Shown piece by piece: positions 24,732 to 33,899 of a stretch of DNA of 64,000 nt. The position numbers were made by a program, and so were the translations under genes. The DNA comes from Akkermansiaceae bacterium UBA956 (GTDB taxonomy: Bacteria; Verrucomicrobiota; Verrucomicrobiia; Verrucomicrobiales; Akkermansiaceae). The number at the start of each line of letters is the position of its first letter. Position 1 is the first letter of the stretch. Where the stretch lies: NCBI GenBank assembly GCA_002293145.1, contig DBCO01000002.1:23524-87523 (forward strand), given 5' to 3'. The notes under the pieces were generated by a model. It did no database searches. It was given only the letters and a program-made list of their open reading frames with translations, and had not been told where the DNA came from.

Positions 24732-27368
24732 ATGTCAGATCTCCCACCATCGCAAGAAACCCAAGCCATTCCAGAAAACCTGAAAAGGTTGCTAAATGAG
24801 TATCGTCGCAAGCTCTGGCGTGCCAAAATTTTCGAGGCAATCTTGGCGGGCGTACTCGGGCTTTTACTCTCGTTCTTGATCGTTTTCACTCTCGATCGTT
24901 TCATTCAAACTTCTGCCCTGCTGCGCCTTTGCATCTTGCTTGGCGGCACCTCGCTGCTTGCGGTTTTCGCGCCTTATTGGATGCGGCGGTGGATATGGGG
25001 ACATCGTCGCGAAAATGAACTGGCCCGCCTCATCGCAGCCAAGCACCCAGACCTCGGCGATCGACTCTTGGGCATCATCGAGCTCCAAGAGCAAACCGAA
25101 GAGAAAGAATCGCTATCCCCTCGCCTGCGGCTTGCCGCCATGGAAACCGTGGCTGCCGATGCCGAAAAGCAGGGCCTTAGTTCGGCGCTTCCCGGCAACT
25201 GGATCAAGAAAGCCCTTTTCGCCACGATCCTTCTCGGCGGCGCCGCCGTTGCGGGCTTTATACTCGCGCCAAAGGCTGGTGTCAATGCCCTGCAACGCTG
25301 GGCGATGCCCCTCCAAGAAACCGAGCGCTACACTTTTACCAAACTCGATAACATTCCCAACAATCTGGTCGTCGCCCACGGCGAAGCATTCGATCTCGTC
25401 GTCCATCTCGCGGCAAACTCCGCGTGGCAACCCGATCAAGGCCTCGTTCGCTTCGGTGCATTGCCTACCATTTCCGCCAATTTGCAAGGGACATCCTACA
25501 CCTTTTCTCTCCCCGCCCAAATCGTTCCCGGTAAACTTCAATTGTCCATCGGCGATGCTCGACACACCATTCGCGTCGAGCCCACCCTGCGTCCGTCGAT
25601 AGACTTCGCCAACGCCGAGATCGTTTTTCCATCGTATCTGCAGCGCGGCGATGAAACCATCGACCTCAAAACAGGAGTAGCCACTGTGGTCGAGGGCTCA
25701 AAGCTTACCATCACACTCAATGCCTCGCGCGCACTTGGTACAGCCACTCTCGGCCCGATCACGCATGTGGTCAATCCTGATACAGAGCCCGCAAAGATAC
25801 CCAAGCCCAATTTCACAGAAAGCCTGCGCATCGAGAAAAACACTGCTACTAGCTCTCCCCTGCCCGTTGCCCTCAGCTCATACGATGTGCCATTCACCTG
25901 GACCGATGAATTTGGACTCAAAGGAGATAGCACTTTTAAGCTCCGAGTTGAGGCGATCAAAGATACGCCGCCCTCCGCCTACATTCAAGGCGTCGAGCGT
26001 CAGATCGTCATCCTTCCCGAGGAAACCATTGAGTTCGATGCCCTCGCCGAAGACGACTTCGGACTGAAGGAACTAGGGATCGAGTGGTATGGGGAGGCAA
26101 GCAACACGGCCACACCATCAGGCCTCGCCAAAGGCGAAATGAAGCTCATGCGCGGTGCTCCAGCGGAACGTCGTCTCATAAGCAAAACCGCATTCTGCCC
26201 TGCCACGCAGAAAATTACTCCGCAGAAGCTTATACTCCGCGCATACACCCTCGACTACCTACCTATGCGTGGACGATTGTATTCCGAACCCATCACACTT
26301 TTCATTCTCACTCGAGATGAACACGCACAGATGCTCAAAAATCAATTCGATCGCGTCATCGGCGAACTCGAAGATGCCACGCGTCGCGAACAAAATGCCT
26401 ACGAGGAGAACCAACGCCTTGAACGACTTGCTCCCGAAGAATTGCAAAAAGAAGAAAATCGCAAACGCATCGAGAACCAACAAAAAGCCGAGCAAGAAAA
26501 CAAACAACGCATCGAGGATCTCGAAAAACGTATGGAGCAGCTCCTCAAAGATTCCACCCGAAATGGCGACATCGATAAAGAAAGCATGAAAAAAATGGCC
26601 GAGACGATGAAGTCACTCGGTGAGCTATCCAAACAAGACATGCCCAAAGTCGAAGGCAAACTCAGCGACGCTCAACAGCAAAACAACACTCCTGAGCAGA
26701 GCAAAAAAGACGTAGAAAAAGCCGTCGAGGAACAGAAAAAAGTTGTCAAAAAAATGCAGCAAGCACTAGAAAAAGCACGTGATGCGAATAAAAACATGGA
26801 GGCTTCCACTTTTGTCAATCGACTCAAGCGCGCTGCCACTGAGGAGGAGTCCATAGCAGCTGCCCTAATCGAAAAATCACAACTCGCCGCTGGCATGCCG
26901 GCCGCCAAGGTTGACCCTAGCGTTCTCAGCGTTTTGCAAGAAGTCGAAGTTAAGCAATCGAACAATGCCTCTGACATCCGCTGGCTACAAGAGGATCTCG
27001 GACATTTCTTCACCCGCACGAACAAAGAAGTCTACCAGGAAATTCTCGATGCTATGCGCAAAGGCAACATCGATTCTTCACTCGAAGAATTGCGCGAACT
27101 CATGCGCATGAATCACACCTTCCGCTCAGCCAATGCAGCCACATACTGGGCCAAAGAGCTTCGCGCATGGGCGAAAAAACTCGAAGGTGAAAAAGATGAA
27201 AATGGTGGCGGCAATGGAGGAGGTGGCGACTCCCCCAACCCTGAAGACGAAGACTTTGAATTCATGCTGCGCGTGATGAAGCTGATCCAAAGCGAACAAG
27301 ACCTCCGTGCTTCCACTCGTGCTCTTGAGGAAATGAAACGTTCAGCCAAGCTCCAAAATCAACCCTAA
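24732..27368 (+). CDS. Large membrane protein with C-terminal coiled coil (DUF4175-like)
   Basis: The ATG at 24732 gives 878 residues (MSDLPPSQETQAIPENLKRL); the frame is open from 24633. Two membrane helices at about 35-85 (LAGVLGLLLSFLIVFTL, LLRLCILLGGTSLLAVFA) and a third near 160 (FATILLGGAAVAGFIL) precede an extracytoplasmic region of beta-rich Ig-like segments. After about residue 530 comes a long, highly charged coiled coil (many Glu, Lys, Gln) and a glycine-rich stretch (NGGGNGGGGDSPNP). The layout fits the DUF4175-like proteins of Planctomycetota and Verrucomicrobiota, whose function is unknown. A small exported protein gene begins 8 bases later. Confidence 0.75.
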   Translation: MSDLPPSQETQAIPENLKRLLNEYRRKLWRAKIFEAILAGVLGLLLSFLIVFTLDRFIQTSALLRLCILLGGTSLLAVFAPYWMRRWIWGHRRENELARLIAAKHPDLGDRLLGIIELQEQTEEKESLSPRLRLAAMETVAADAEKQGLSSALPGNWIKKALFATILLGGAAVAGFILAPKAGVNALQRWAMPLQETERYTFTKLDNIPNNLVVAHGEAFDLVVHLAANSAWQPDQGLVRFGALPTISANLQGTSYTFSLPAQIVPGKLQLSIGDARHTIRVEPTLRPSIDFANAEIVFPSYLQRGDETIDLKTGVATVVEGSKLTITLNASRALGTATLGPITHVVNPDTEPAKIPKPNFTESLRIEKNTATSSPLPVALSSYDVPFTWTDEFGLKGDSTFKLRVEAIKDTPPSAYIQGVERQIVILPEETIEFDALAEDDFGLKELGIEWYGEASNTATPSGLAKGEMKLMRGAPAERRLISKTAFCPATQKITPQKLILRAYTLDYLPMRGRLYSEPITLFILTRDEHAQMLKNQFDRVIGELEDATRREQNAYEENQRLERLAPEELQKEENRKRIENQQKAEQENKQRIEDLEKRMEQLLKDSTRNGDIDKESMKKMAETMKSLGELSKQDMPKVEGKLSDAQQQNNTPEQSKKDVEKAVEEQKKVVKKMQQALEKARDANKNMEASTFVNRLKRAATEEESIAAALIEKSQLAAGMPAAKVDPSVLSVLQEVEVKQSNNASDIRWLQEDLGHFFTRTNKEVYQEILDAMRKGNIDSSLEELRELMRMNHTFRSANAATYWAKELRAWAKKLEGEKDENGGGNGGGGDSPNPEDEDFEFMLRVMKLIQSEQDLRASTRALEEMKRSAKLQNQP

Positions 27369-27376
27369 CAAATTTC

Positions 27377-28009
27377 ATGAACCATACAGCATTCATTTTT
27401 CTTGCCTGCATAGCCTCATTGATCCCGGCCTTTGCACAAGATCAAACCGCGGAGAAAAAACCCAAGGTCGATACCGCGGAGATTTTATCACAACATCTCA
27501 AAGGCGCGGAGAGCGTTGCCGACAAGCAAGATCAATTGGCGGCCATGGTGCAGCAATTGAAAATTGAGCAAACCAACGGTGACGTGATCAAGCTACTCGA
27601 CGAAGTGGAATTCATGATGGATGACGCGACAGAAATGCTGCTCGATGCCGAGACTGGTGGCGAGACTATCGCCGCGCAAACCGAAGTGATTGAGAAAATT
27701 TTTGAAGCAGCCAAGAAAAAGCAAGGCAGCGAAGGCCAAGGGGCCCAAGGCATGATGGAAATGATGAAGCGCATGATGGGCGAAGGCGCCGAAGGCGATA
27801 AGAAAAAGCCTGGCAAAAAACCCGGTGACAAACCCGGCGAAGGCATGAAAGGCGAATCCGATACTGCAAACTCCGCTAATGCGGGCGCTGCCAATGGCCA
27901 GAAGGTAGAAGAACGTCGTGTGCCCAAGGCATCAGGCCTCACCGATCAAGCATTCCCGGAAGAATATCGCAAGGCACTCGATGCATACAACCGTAATCTA
28001 ACGAAATAA
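27377..28009 (+). CDS. Small exported charged protein
   Basis: The 210-residue product starts with a signal peptide (FIFLACIASLIPAFAQ, residues 6-21). A helical acidic region follows (DKQDQLAAMVQQLKI, LLDEVEFMMDDATEML), then MMEMMKRMMGE, and a low-complexity Lys-Pro-Gly tract (KKKPGKKPGDKPGEG). The C-terminal motif LTDQAFPEEYRKALDAYNR resembles the ending of proteins found next to DUF4175-like genes. It probably works with the upstream membrane protein. Its stop is 4 bases before the OppF-type gene, so the three genes look like one transcript. Confidence 0.7.
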   Translation: MNHTAFIFLACIASLIPAFAQDQTAEKKPKVDTAEILSQHLKGAESVADKQDQLAAMVQQLKIEQTNGDVIKLLDEVEFMMDDATEMLLDAETGGETIAAQTEVIEKIFEAAKKKQGSEGQGAQGMMEMMKRMMGEGAEGDKKKPGKKPGDKPGEGMKGESDTANSANAGAANGQKVEERRVPKASGLTDQAFPEEYRKALDAYNRNLTK

Positions 28010-28013
28010 TCCT

Positions 28014-28814
28014 ATGGCCTATCTCGAACTCCGCAATCTCCAAACACATTTCCGCAAAAATGGTGGCTCGATTTTTTCGCCCAAGGTCGAAACCATACGC
28101 GCCGTCGATGATGTTTCCCTCTCAATCGAAAAGGGCGAAATCCTCGGCTTGGTCGGCGAATCCGGTTGCGGCAAGTCCACTCTCTCCCGCACCGTGATGC
28201 AACTGCTGCGTCCAACTTCAGGCGAGGTGTTCTTAAACAATGAATCACTGACTGATCTGAGTTCGATTGAAGTGCGCAAACGTCGCTTGGATTTTCAAAT
28301 GATCTTTCAAGACCCTTACGCCTCACTCAATCCTCGGATGACGATTTTTTCGACCATCGAGGAAGCCATCAAGCAACGCCATCCGCTGATCAAAGGCAAA
28401 GAGACCGAAGAGCGCATCATTCGCTTGATGGAAACCGTAGGACTCGATCCTGCAGTGATGAAAAAATACCCGCACGAGTTTTCCGGCGGTCAGCGCCAAC
28501 GCATCGCCATCGCCCGCGCCTTAGCACCCGAACCGAAATTGATCATCGCCGATGAACCAGTTTCTGCACTGGATGTTTCGATCCAATCACAAATTCTCAA
28601 CCTTCTGCGGCAACTGCGCGATGATTACCAATTGACGATGATTTTCATCTCCCACGATCTTGGTGTCGTGCGCTACATCGCCGATCGCATCGCCGTGATG
28701 TATCGCGGAAAAATCGTCGAATACGGCGAAGCCGAAAGCGTGTTTCACAATCCGCAACACGACTACACCAAACGCCTCCTCAGCGCGATCCCCAAGCTTC
28801 CGGCAACGGCGTAA
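28014..28814 (+). CDS. OppF/DppF-type ABC transporter ATP-binding protein
   Basis: ATPase subunit of a peptide/nickel-type ABC importer. The 266-residue product has Walker A GESGCGKST (residues 48-56), the Q-loop in MIFQDPYASLNPR, the signature FSGGQRQRIAIARAL, Walker B KLIIADEPVSALD and the H-loop ISHDLGVV. The C-terminal extension (YGEAESVFHNPQHDYTKRLLSAIPKL) is diagnostic of the oligopeptide transporter group. No permease, substrate-binding protein or second ATPase is adjacent, so its partners must lie elsewhere. It sits 4 bases after the small exported protein gene. Confidence 0.88.
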   Translation: MAYLELRNLQTHFRKNGGSIFSPKVETIRAVDDVSLSIEKGEILGLVGESGCGKSTLSRTVMQLLRPTSGEVFLNNESLTDLSSIEVRKRRLDFQMIFQDPYASLNPRMTIFSTIEEAIKQRHPLIKGKETEERIIRLMETVGLDPAVMKKYPHEFSGGQRQRIAIARALAPEPKLIIADEPVSALDVSIQSQILNLLRQLRDDYQLTMIFISHDLGVVRYIADRIAVMYRGKIVEYGEAESVFHNPQHDYTKRLLSAIPKLPATA

Positions 28815-28841
28815 TCAATTAAAGGCAACACGCAAAGCACC

Positions 28842-31373
28842 TCACTCAAATCGCACCGTTTCACGCAAAGCAATGCGATCGGAAGAGCCGCCGACGCGGA
28901 TTTCATAGTCACCGGCATCCATCACAAATTGTTGCTGCGCTTCGTTCCAAAAACCTAATTTGCTGCGATCCAAAATCAGCTTTACGACTTTACTCTCTCC
29001 TGCCTTCAAGCTGACGCGCTGAAATCCACGCAACTGCATCTCGGGGCGGACCTCTTTCACTACGGGACTTTTCACATAAAGTTGCACCACTTCATCACCT
29101 GCGCGTTGGCCATCATTGCGAACTTTCACCGTGACTTCGTTCGATGCCGCATCGACATGCAAATTGGAATACGCAAAACTAGTGTAGCTCAGTCCATGAC
29201 CAAAGGCATAGTGCGGCTTGCCGCGCACATACATGTAGGTAAAGCCCTTGCTGATGTCGTATTCATCTTGCGGCGGCACTTGTTTCTCCGAGGCATAGAC
29301 TGTGTGAGGCAAACGCCCTGCGGGGTTGATCGTTCCTAACAAAACATCAGCGATCGCGTTGCCATATTCGTCACCTCCCCACCATGCTTGCAACATCGCC
29401 GGTGCTTTTTCTTTCAAACTAGGCACAGTCAAGGGACCAGCCGACATCTGCATAATGATGGTGCGCGGATTGGCTGCGATCACTCGCAATGCCAATTCTT
29501 CTTGCTTACCTGTTAGGCCGAGCGTTTCGCGATCATTGCCTTCTTGCTCCACACGCTCATTGGTGCCTATGCAAACAATCGCCACATCAGCCTTGCGCGC
29601 TAACTCCACGGCGTCCAACAATCGATCCGCTTCGCTGTGTGTCTGATATTCAACGGATTCTAGCTCAAAAGATTTTTCTTCGGCACCGCGAAGTTCGAGA
29701 CAATCAAAATGCCCATCTGAGCCAGAACTCGCCGCATTTTTTCCGACTAAGGTGAATCCCAACTCAGAATGACCTTTTTCTAACACAACATCAGAAAATT
29801 CAGCCACCACCGCATACGCTTCCGCAGCGCGGTAGAAGTCGATCACTTCGCCAACAGACTTACCATTTATCGAGCATTGATAACGACCACGACTGGGAAA
29901 ATGCTTTCCATGCAAGCGCAACGAATACGTTCCCGCCTTACTGATGGGGATGCGAAAGCTGATGCGATCGCCATTTTTTTCTGCAAGAAATTTCACACTG
30001 GCACCACCACGAAAACCTGGCTCGCGATCCACACGCACGGCGACGTCGGCTCCATCGAGCACGCCGCAGCCTTTGGCGTAATCCACCTGCACACCATCGC
30101 CAAAGCGATTTTTTAATCCCTGCAAAGCCGACACTGTCGTTCCGGTGGCACCGTTGTAGTTATTCAACACCACTCGATCCGCCAGCGGACCAATTACCGC
30201 GACTCGCTTGATCGCTGCGCGATCTAAGGGCAACAGGGCATTTTTATTTTCTAACAAAACGATACTTTGCTGTGAAGACTTCAAAGATAGCTTTCTGTGT
30301 GCTTCCGAACCGACCACTTGGGGTGAAATCTTGCTAAAAGGAACGCTCGAAAATTCATCGAAGTCGCCCAAGCGAAAACGCACCATCATCACACGGCGCA
30401 CCGCATCATTGAGTCGTGCCTCGGTCAGCTTGCCCTGCTTCACGGCTTGCGGAATGTGTTGAGCATACTCTTTGTCAGAAAAATCACATCCTGCCATCAC
30501 CGAGCGCGCCACGGCATCGACGTAATCCATTTTCCCTTTACCATGACCATCAACCATGGTTTTCACACCACCCAAATCAGAGACCACAAATCCTTCATGT
30601 TGCCATTCCTCTTTGAGCACTTTGGTCAATAGCCAATGGTTTACATTGTTCGGTGTGCCATTGATGGCGTTGTAGCTCGCCATCAAGGATTGCGCTTTTG
30701 CCTCCACCACCGCATCACGAAAATGCGGCAACCAATACTCGCGCAACATGCGCTCACTGACTGTGGTATCGAGCGCCGTTCGCCCGTGCTCGACATTGTT
30801 GACGGCATAGTGTTTCAAGGTCGCAGCTACTTTCAAGTAGCGCGGATCATCACCCTGCAATCCACGCACGTAAGCCACCGCCATGCGGCCTGTGAGATAC
30901 GGATCTTCGCCCCAGGCTTCGTGATTCCGCCCCCAATAGGGATTGCGACCAATGTTGATCACCGGAGCGCGATAGATCAGCCCCTTGTGCTCCCCTGCCG
31001 CCTTGGGATCGATTTTCCATCCATTGTAAATCCCCCGCGCTTCATCGGACAATGCCGTCGCCACCTCATGCACCAAGTCCTGATTCCATGTCGCCGACAT
31101 CGCAACGCACACGGGAAACAGTGTGGCGGCACGATCCCATTTCACACCATTGAGACACTGATTCCATTGGTCTGATCGAATTGAAAATCGCTCGATCGTT
31201 TCCCCTTTGTGATCGAGAAACATCGCTTTTTCTTCAATCGTCATCCGGTCTAACAGATCATCAACACGCTCTGACCAGGGCTTTGTCGCATCGCGGTAAG
31301 CAGGTGAATCTTCCACCGCATGGAGAGGAAGAGCCAAGCAAAATGCAGAGGTCAGAAGCAAGATTCGTTTCAT
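28842..31373 (-). CDS. Exported glycoside hydrolase family 3 beta-glucosidase-like enzyme
   Basis: The 843-residue product begins with a signal peptide (LLLTSAFCLALPLHA, residues 5-19). The GH3 TIM barrel shows KH at 187-188 in TLKHYAVNN and the nucleophile D266 in GFVVSDLGGV, where many family members have SDW. After the second domain begins (NKNALLPLDRAAIKRVAVIGP) there is an insertion of about 130 residues (FRGGASVKFLAEKNGDRISF onward) resembling a PA14-type carbohydrate-binding module. EGNDRETLGL carries the likely acid/base glutamate, and a fibronectin-III-like domain closes the protein. It probably releases glucose or xylose from oligosaccharides in the periplasm. Confidence 0.9.
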   Translation of the reverse strand: MKRILLLTSAFCLALPLHAVEDSPAYRDATKPWSERVDDLLDRMTIEEKAMFLDHKGETIERFSIRSDQWNQCLNGVKWDRAATLFPVCVAMSATWNQDLVHEVATALSDEARGIYNGWKIDPKAAGEHKGLIYRAPVINIGRNPYWGRNHEAWGEDPYLTGRMAVAYVRGLQGDDPRYLKVAATLKHYAVNNVEHGRTALDTTVSERMLREYWLPHFRDAVVEAKAQSLMASYNAINGTPNNVNHWLLTKVLKEEWQHEGFVVSDLGGVKTMVDGHGKGKMDYVDAVARSVMAGCDFSDKEYAQHIPQAVKQGKLTEARLNDAVRRVMMVRFRLGDFDEFSSVPFSKISPQVVGSEAHRKLSLKSSQQSIVLLENKNALLPLDRAAIKRVAVIGPLADRVVLNNYNGATGTTVSALQGLKNRFGDGVQVDYAKGCGVLDGADVAVRVDREPGFRGGASVKFLAEKNGDRISFRIPISKAGTYSLRLHGKHFPSRGRYQCSINGKSVGEVIDFYRAAEAYAVVAEFSDVVLEKGHSELGFTLVGKNAASSGSDGHFDCLELRGAEEKSFELESVEYQTHSEADRLLDAVELARKADVAIVCIGTNERVEQEGNDRETLGLTGKQEELALRVIAANPRTIIMQMSAGPLTVPSLKEKAPAMLQAWWGGDEYGNAIADVLLGTINPAGRLPHTVYASEKQVPPQDEYDISKGFTYMYVRGKPHYAFGHGLSYTSFAYSNLHVDAASNEVTVKVRNDGQRAGDEVVQLYVKSPVVKEVRPEMQLRGFQRVSLKAGESKVVKLILDRSKLGFWNEAQQQFVMDAGDYEIRVGGSSDRIALRETVRFE

Positions 31374-31465
31374 CCATCAATGTCTATCCTTTCGCCGGAA
31401 AATTTCACACCGCCCGTTGTGTCATGCGCAACATATCGATCCAAAAAATCTGTTAGAAAAGAAAC

Positions 31466-31499
31466 AAAAAATGCGCAGAATGGGTGTTCTGCGTATTTT
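31466..31499 (-). terminator. Terminator of the Gfo/Idh-DapA-like operon
   Basis: ATGCGCAGAA and TTCTGCGTAT (31471-31480 and 31487-31496) form a ten-pair stem with one wobble; on the minus strand it is followed by TTTTTTGTTTC. It separates the two-gene operon from the GH3 gene downstream. Confidence 0.8.
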
Positions 31500-31546
31500 C
31501 TGAATCGGAGTATCGAGATTGATCAGCCTGTCTTATCACAATCAAA

Positions 31547-32668
31547 TCAGAATCCAGATATACCCAAACGCTCTGCGATGCGTTTGGGGCGCAGCATGGC
31601 CTCGACCATACGCGCGGCCTCATCATCACCGCGCAAGTCTTTGCACTGCGGATGAGCCTCGGGGCTGGCGATGATTCCCATCTGATGCAAGGCATGAGCC
31701 GTGCTGTGCTTGTATGAAGCGGCACTGCCTTTTGCATCGAGACGGAACACTTGGTCTTCCATCGATTGAAAGGCCTCGAACAATTTATACACTCGGGTGT
31801 CAAAACCGCCGGTTCCCGTAGGGAAACACTTGCCAGCCACATCATCATGCAACCACATATCTTTCGCCGCAGCGATCAAAGGAGCGGCACTACTCGCAGC
31901 TCCGATCAAGAGCGCTTGTCCCATTTTGATCGCTGAAGCGATGCCGAAGTCATCACCGCTATGAGGCGAAAAGTCCAAGCCGAGATCTTTTGTCATCGCC
32001 GTCCAGTAGAGGAAATGCGGTTCATCCAGCGTGCTAACTTTACCGCCCACGAATTTTGGATGTTGCGCCAGTTGCCACAACAACCAAGGTTCATACGGTG
32101 TCGCCCACGGCACAAATGATGGCTCCAGCGCGTGCACAATGCCAGGACGAATCAACCACTCGGCGATTTGATAGTAACCATCGCGACGACGTTGTGGATC
32201 GAGCGCATTGAGCCAACGAGAGGTCATGATCATCACCTCGCAGTTGTCATGTTCTTGTACTAAATTCATCAAGGGACGATAGCGCTCTGCGATGAATTCT
32301 GAATCATTCTCTGCACCGCGTGCCGTGATCCCCGCAATGAATTTCATATCAGGAAAAAATCCGCGAAAGCGACGCAGCACCTCGGCATACATCTCGTTAT
32401 CGAGATCGAAAATGTAGCCCGTATCCGCATTGAGCACGGGCACGAGCTCGACGCCATAGGCATCGGCAGAATCTTTCATCCAGCGGATGCTCGCCGCAAA
32501 GCTATCCCAGTCCGGCTGACGATCCCGGAAGGGCAAAAGCACCGCCGAGCAGAGTCGCGAACGACTCTGGTGATCGACGAGCGATTCCTCACTCGTCCAC
32601 GCCCATTTGGTATCTTGCCATGGGGTGTTAGGTTGCAGCTCGTGGGGATCAGATATGAGATGTTTCAT
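31547..32668 (-). CDS. Dihydrodipicolinate synthase (DapA)-family lyase/aldolase
   Basis: The 373-residue product is a TIM-barrel protein of the DHDPS/N-acetylneuraminate lyase superfamily, class I aldolases that form a Schiff base with a 2-keto acid. LCSAVLLPFRD near residue 40 fits the first strand, TGYIFDLDNEMYAEVLRRF the next, and FVGGKVSTLDEP supplies the likely Schiff-base lysine K210. It is about 70 residues longer than DapA, so a sugar-acid or other substrate is likely. It follows the Gfo/Idh gene by 4 bases, implying a two-step pathway. The exact reaction is unknown. Confidence 0.8.
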   Translation of the reverse strand: MKHLISDPHELQPNTPWQDTKWAWTSEESLVDHQSRSRLCSAVLLPFRDRQPDWDSFAASIRWMKDSADAYGVELVPVLNADTGYIFDLDNEMYAEVLRRFRGFFPDMKFIAGITARGAENDSEFIAERYRPLMNLVQEHDNCEVMIMTSRWLNALDPQRRRDGYYQIAEWLIRPGIVHALEPSFVPWATPYEPWLLWQLAQHPKFVGGKVSTLDEPHFLYWTAMTKDLGLDFSPHSGDDFGIASAIKMGQALLIGAASSAAPLIAAAKDMWLHDDVAGKCFPTGTGGFDTRVYKLFEAFQSMEDQVFRLDAKGSAASYKHSTAHALHQMGIIASPEAHPQCKDLRGDDEAARMVEAMLRPKRIAERLGISGF

Positions 32669-32672
32669 AAGA

Positions 32673-33824
32673 TCAAAGAGGCTCTACGTTCAACCACTTG
32701 CGTTGCTCCCAGCTTTGCAAGCCCAGTTCCGCCAACTGCACGCCCTTGGCGCCCACGCGCAAGGTGTAGGGAAACGGCTCATCACAGACCACGTGCTTGA
32801 GAAATTCTTCCCACTGAATCTTGAAGGCATTTTCATAGGTCGTAGTATCAGGCACTTCTTGCCATCCACCGAAGAAATCAATCGGCTGATCGATGTCTGG
32901 ATTCCATACCGGCCGCGGAGTTGTGCCAAGGCTTTGCACCCAGCACTTGCGCAGTCCGACGATCGCACTGCCATGAGTGCCATCGACTTGCATGGTCAAC
33001 AAATCATCGCGACGCACCCTTACGGTCCACGAGCTATTGAACTGGCAGATCACACCATTTTCTAACTCAAATGTCGCATAGCAGGCATCATCGGTGGTGC
33101 ACTCATACGGCTTACCACTTTCATCCATGCGAGTAGGAATGTGAGTCGCGCCCATGCAACTCACGGCTTTGATCGGGCCGAACAAATGATCGACCACATA
33201 ACGCCAGTGGCAAAGCATATCGACGATGATACCGCCGCCATCTTCTTTGCGATAATTCCATGAGGGACGTTGCAATGGTTGATCCGCATCTTCACCCGTG
33301 AAAACCCAGTAGCCGAATTCACCGCGCACGCTGAGAATTTTCCCGAAAAATCCCTGATCGCGCAGCAACTTGAACTTGCGAATTCCCGTCAGCCACAGCT
33401 TGTCCTGCACCACGCCATTTTTCACTCCGGCATCTTCACAGAGTTTCGCCAAACGCAAGGCCTCTGAGGTCTCGACAGCTGTCGGCTTCTCGCAATAAAT
33501 CGCCTTTCCTGCCTTGACTGCTTTCTCAACAAATCCAGCACGTTGCAAGGTGCTACTGGCATCGAAAAAAATCTCGTCGTCCGGATTCGCCAACGCGGCA
33601 TCGATGTCGGTGGTGTAGCGAGTGATCCCTGTGCGCTCGGCAAGTGCTTTGAGTTTATCGTGATTGCGCCCCGTGAGAATCGGGTCTGGCATGATGATCA
33701 AATCATTGCCGACTTTTAATCCCCCTTGATCGCGAATCGCTTTGATCGAGCGGATCAAGTGCTGGTTCGTGCCCATGCGTCCCGTGACGCCGTTCATGAT
33801 GATGCCAATTCTTCGTGTTTCCAT
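32673..33824 (-). CDS. Gfo/Idh/MocA-family oxidoreductase
   Basis: NAD(P)-dependent dehydrogenase family acting on sugars or inositols. The ATG at 33824 gives 383 residues (METRRIGIIMNGVTGRMG); an upstream in-frame ATG at 33839 is possible. The Rossmann glycines are GVTGRMG, EKPT lies at 112-115 in YCEKPTAVET, and the C-terminal domain carries VDMLCHWRYVVDHLFG with the conserved histidine. It heads an operon with the DapA-like gene and is divergent from a LysR gene 73 bases away, which probably controls it. Substrate unknown. Confidence 0.88.
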   Translation of the reverse strand: METRRIGIIMNGVTGRMGTNQHLIRSIKAIRDQGGLKVGNDLIIMPDPILTGRNHDKLKALAERTGITRYTTDIDAALANPDDEIFFDASSTLQRAGFVEKAVKAGKAIYCEKPTAVETSEALRLAKLCEDAGVKNGVVQDKLWLTGIRKFKLLRDQGFFGKILSVRGEFGYWVFTGEDADQPLQRPSWNYRKEDGGGIIVDMLCHWRYVVDHLFGPIKAVSCMGATHIPTRMDESGKPYECTTDDACYATFELENGVICQFNSSWTVRVRRDDLLTMQVDGTHGSAIVGLRKCWVQSLGTTPRPVWNPDIDQPIDFFGGWQEVPDTTTYENAFKIQWEEFLKHVVCDEPFPYTLRVGAKGVQLAELGLQSWEQRKWLNVEPL

Positions 33825-33884
33825 AAGTAAAAATACCATAGCACAAATTTTCCGCTGGTGAAACAGTATTTTCCTGCTATATCG

Positions 33885-33899
33885 ATCGGAAAAACCGAT
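33885..33899. promoter_or_regulatory. LysR-type operator overlapping the lysR start codon
   Basis: ATCGG-AAAAA-CCGAT is a perfect inverted repeat that contains the LysR consensus T-N11-A (TCGG...CCGA). Its last two bases are the first two of the ATG at 33898. A bound regulator would block its own expression and could act on the divergent oxidoreductase operon. Confidence 0.6.
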
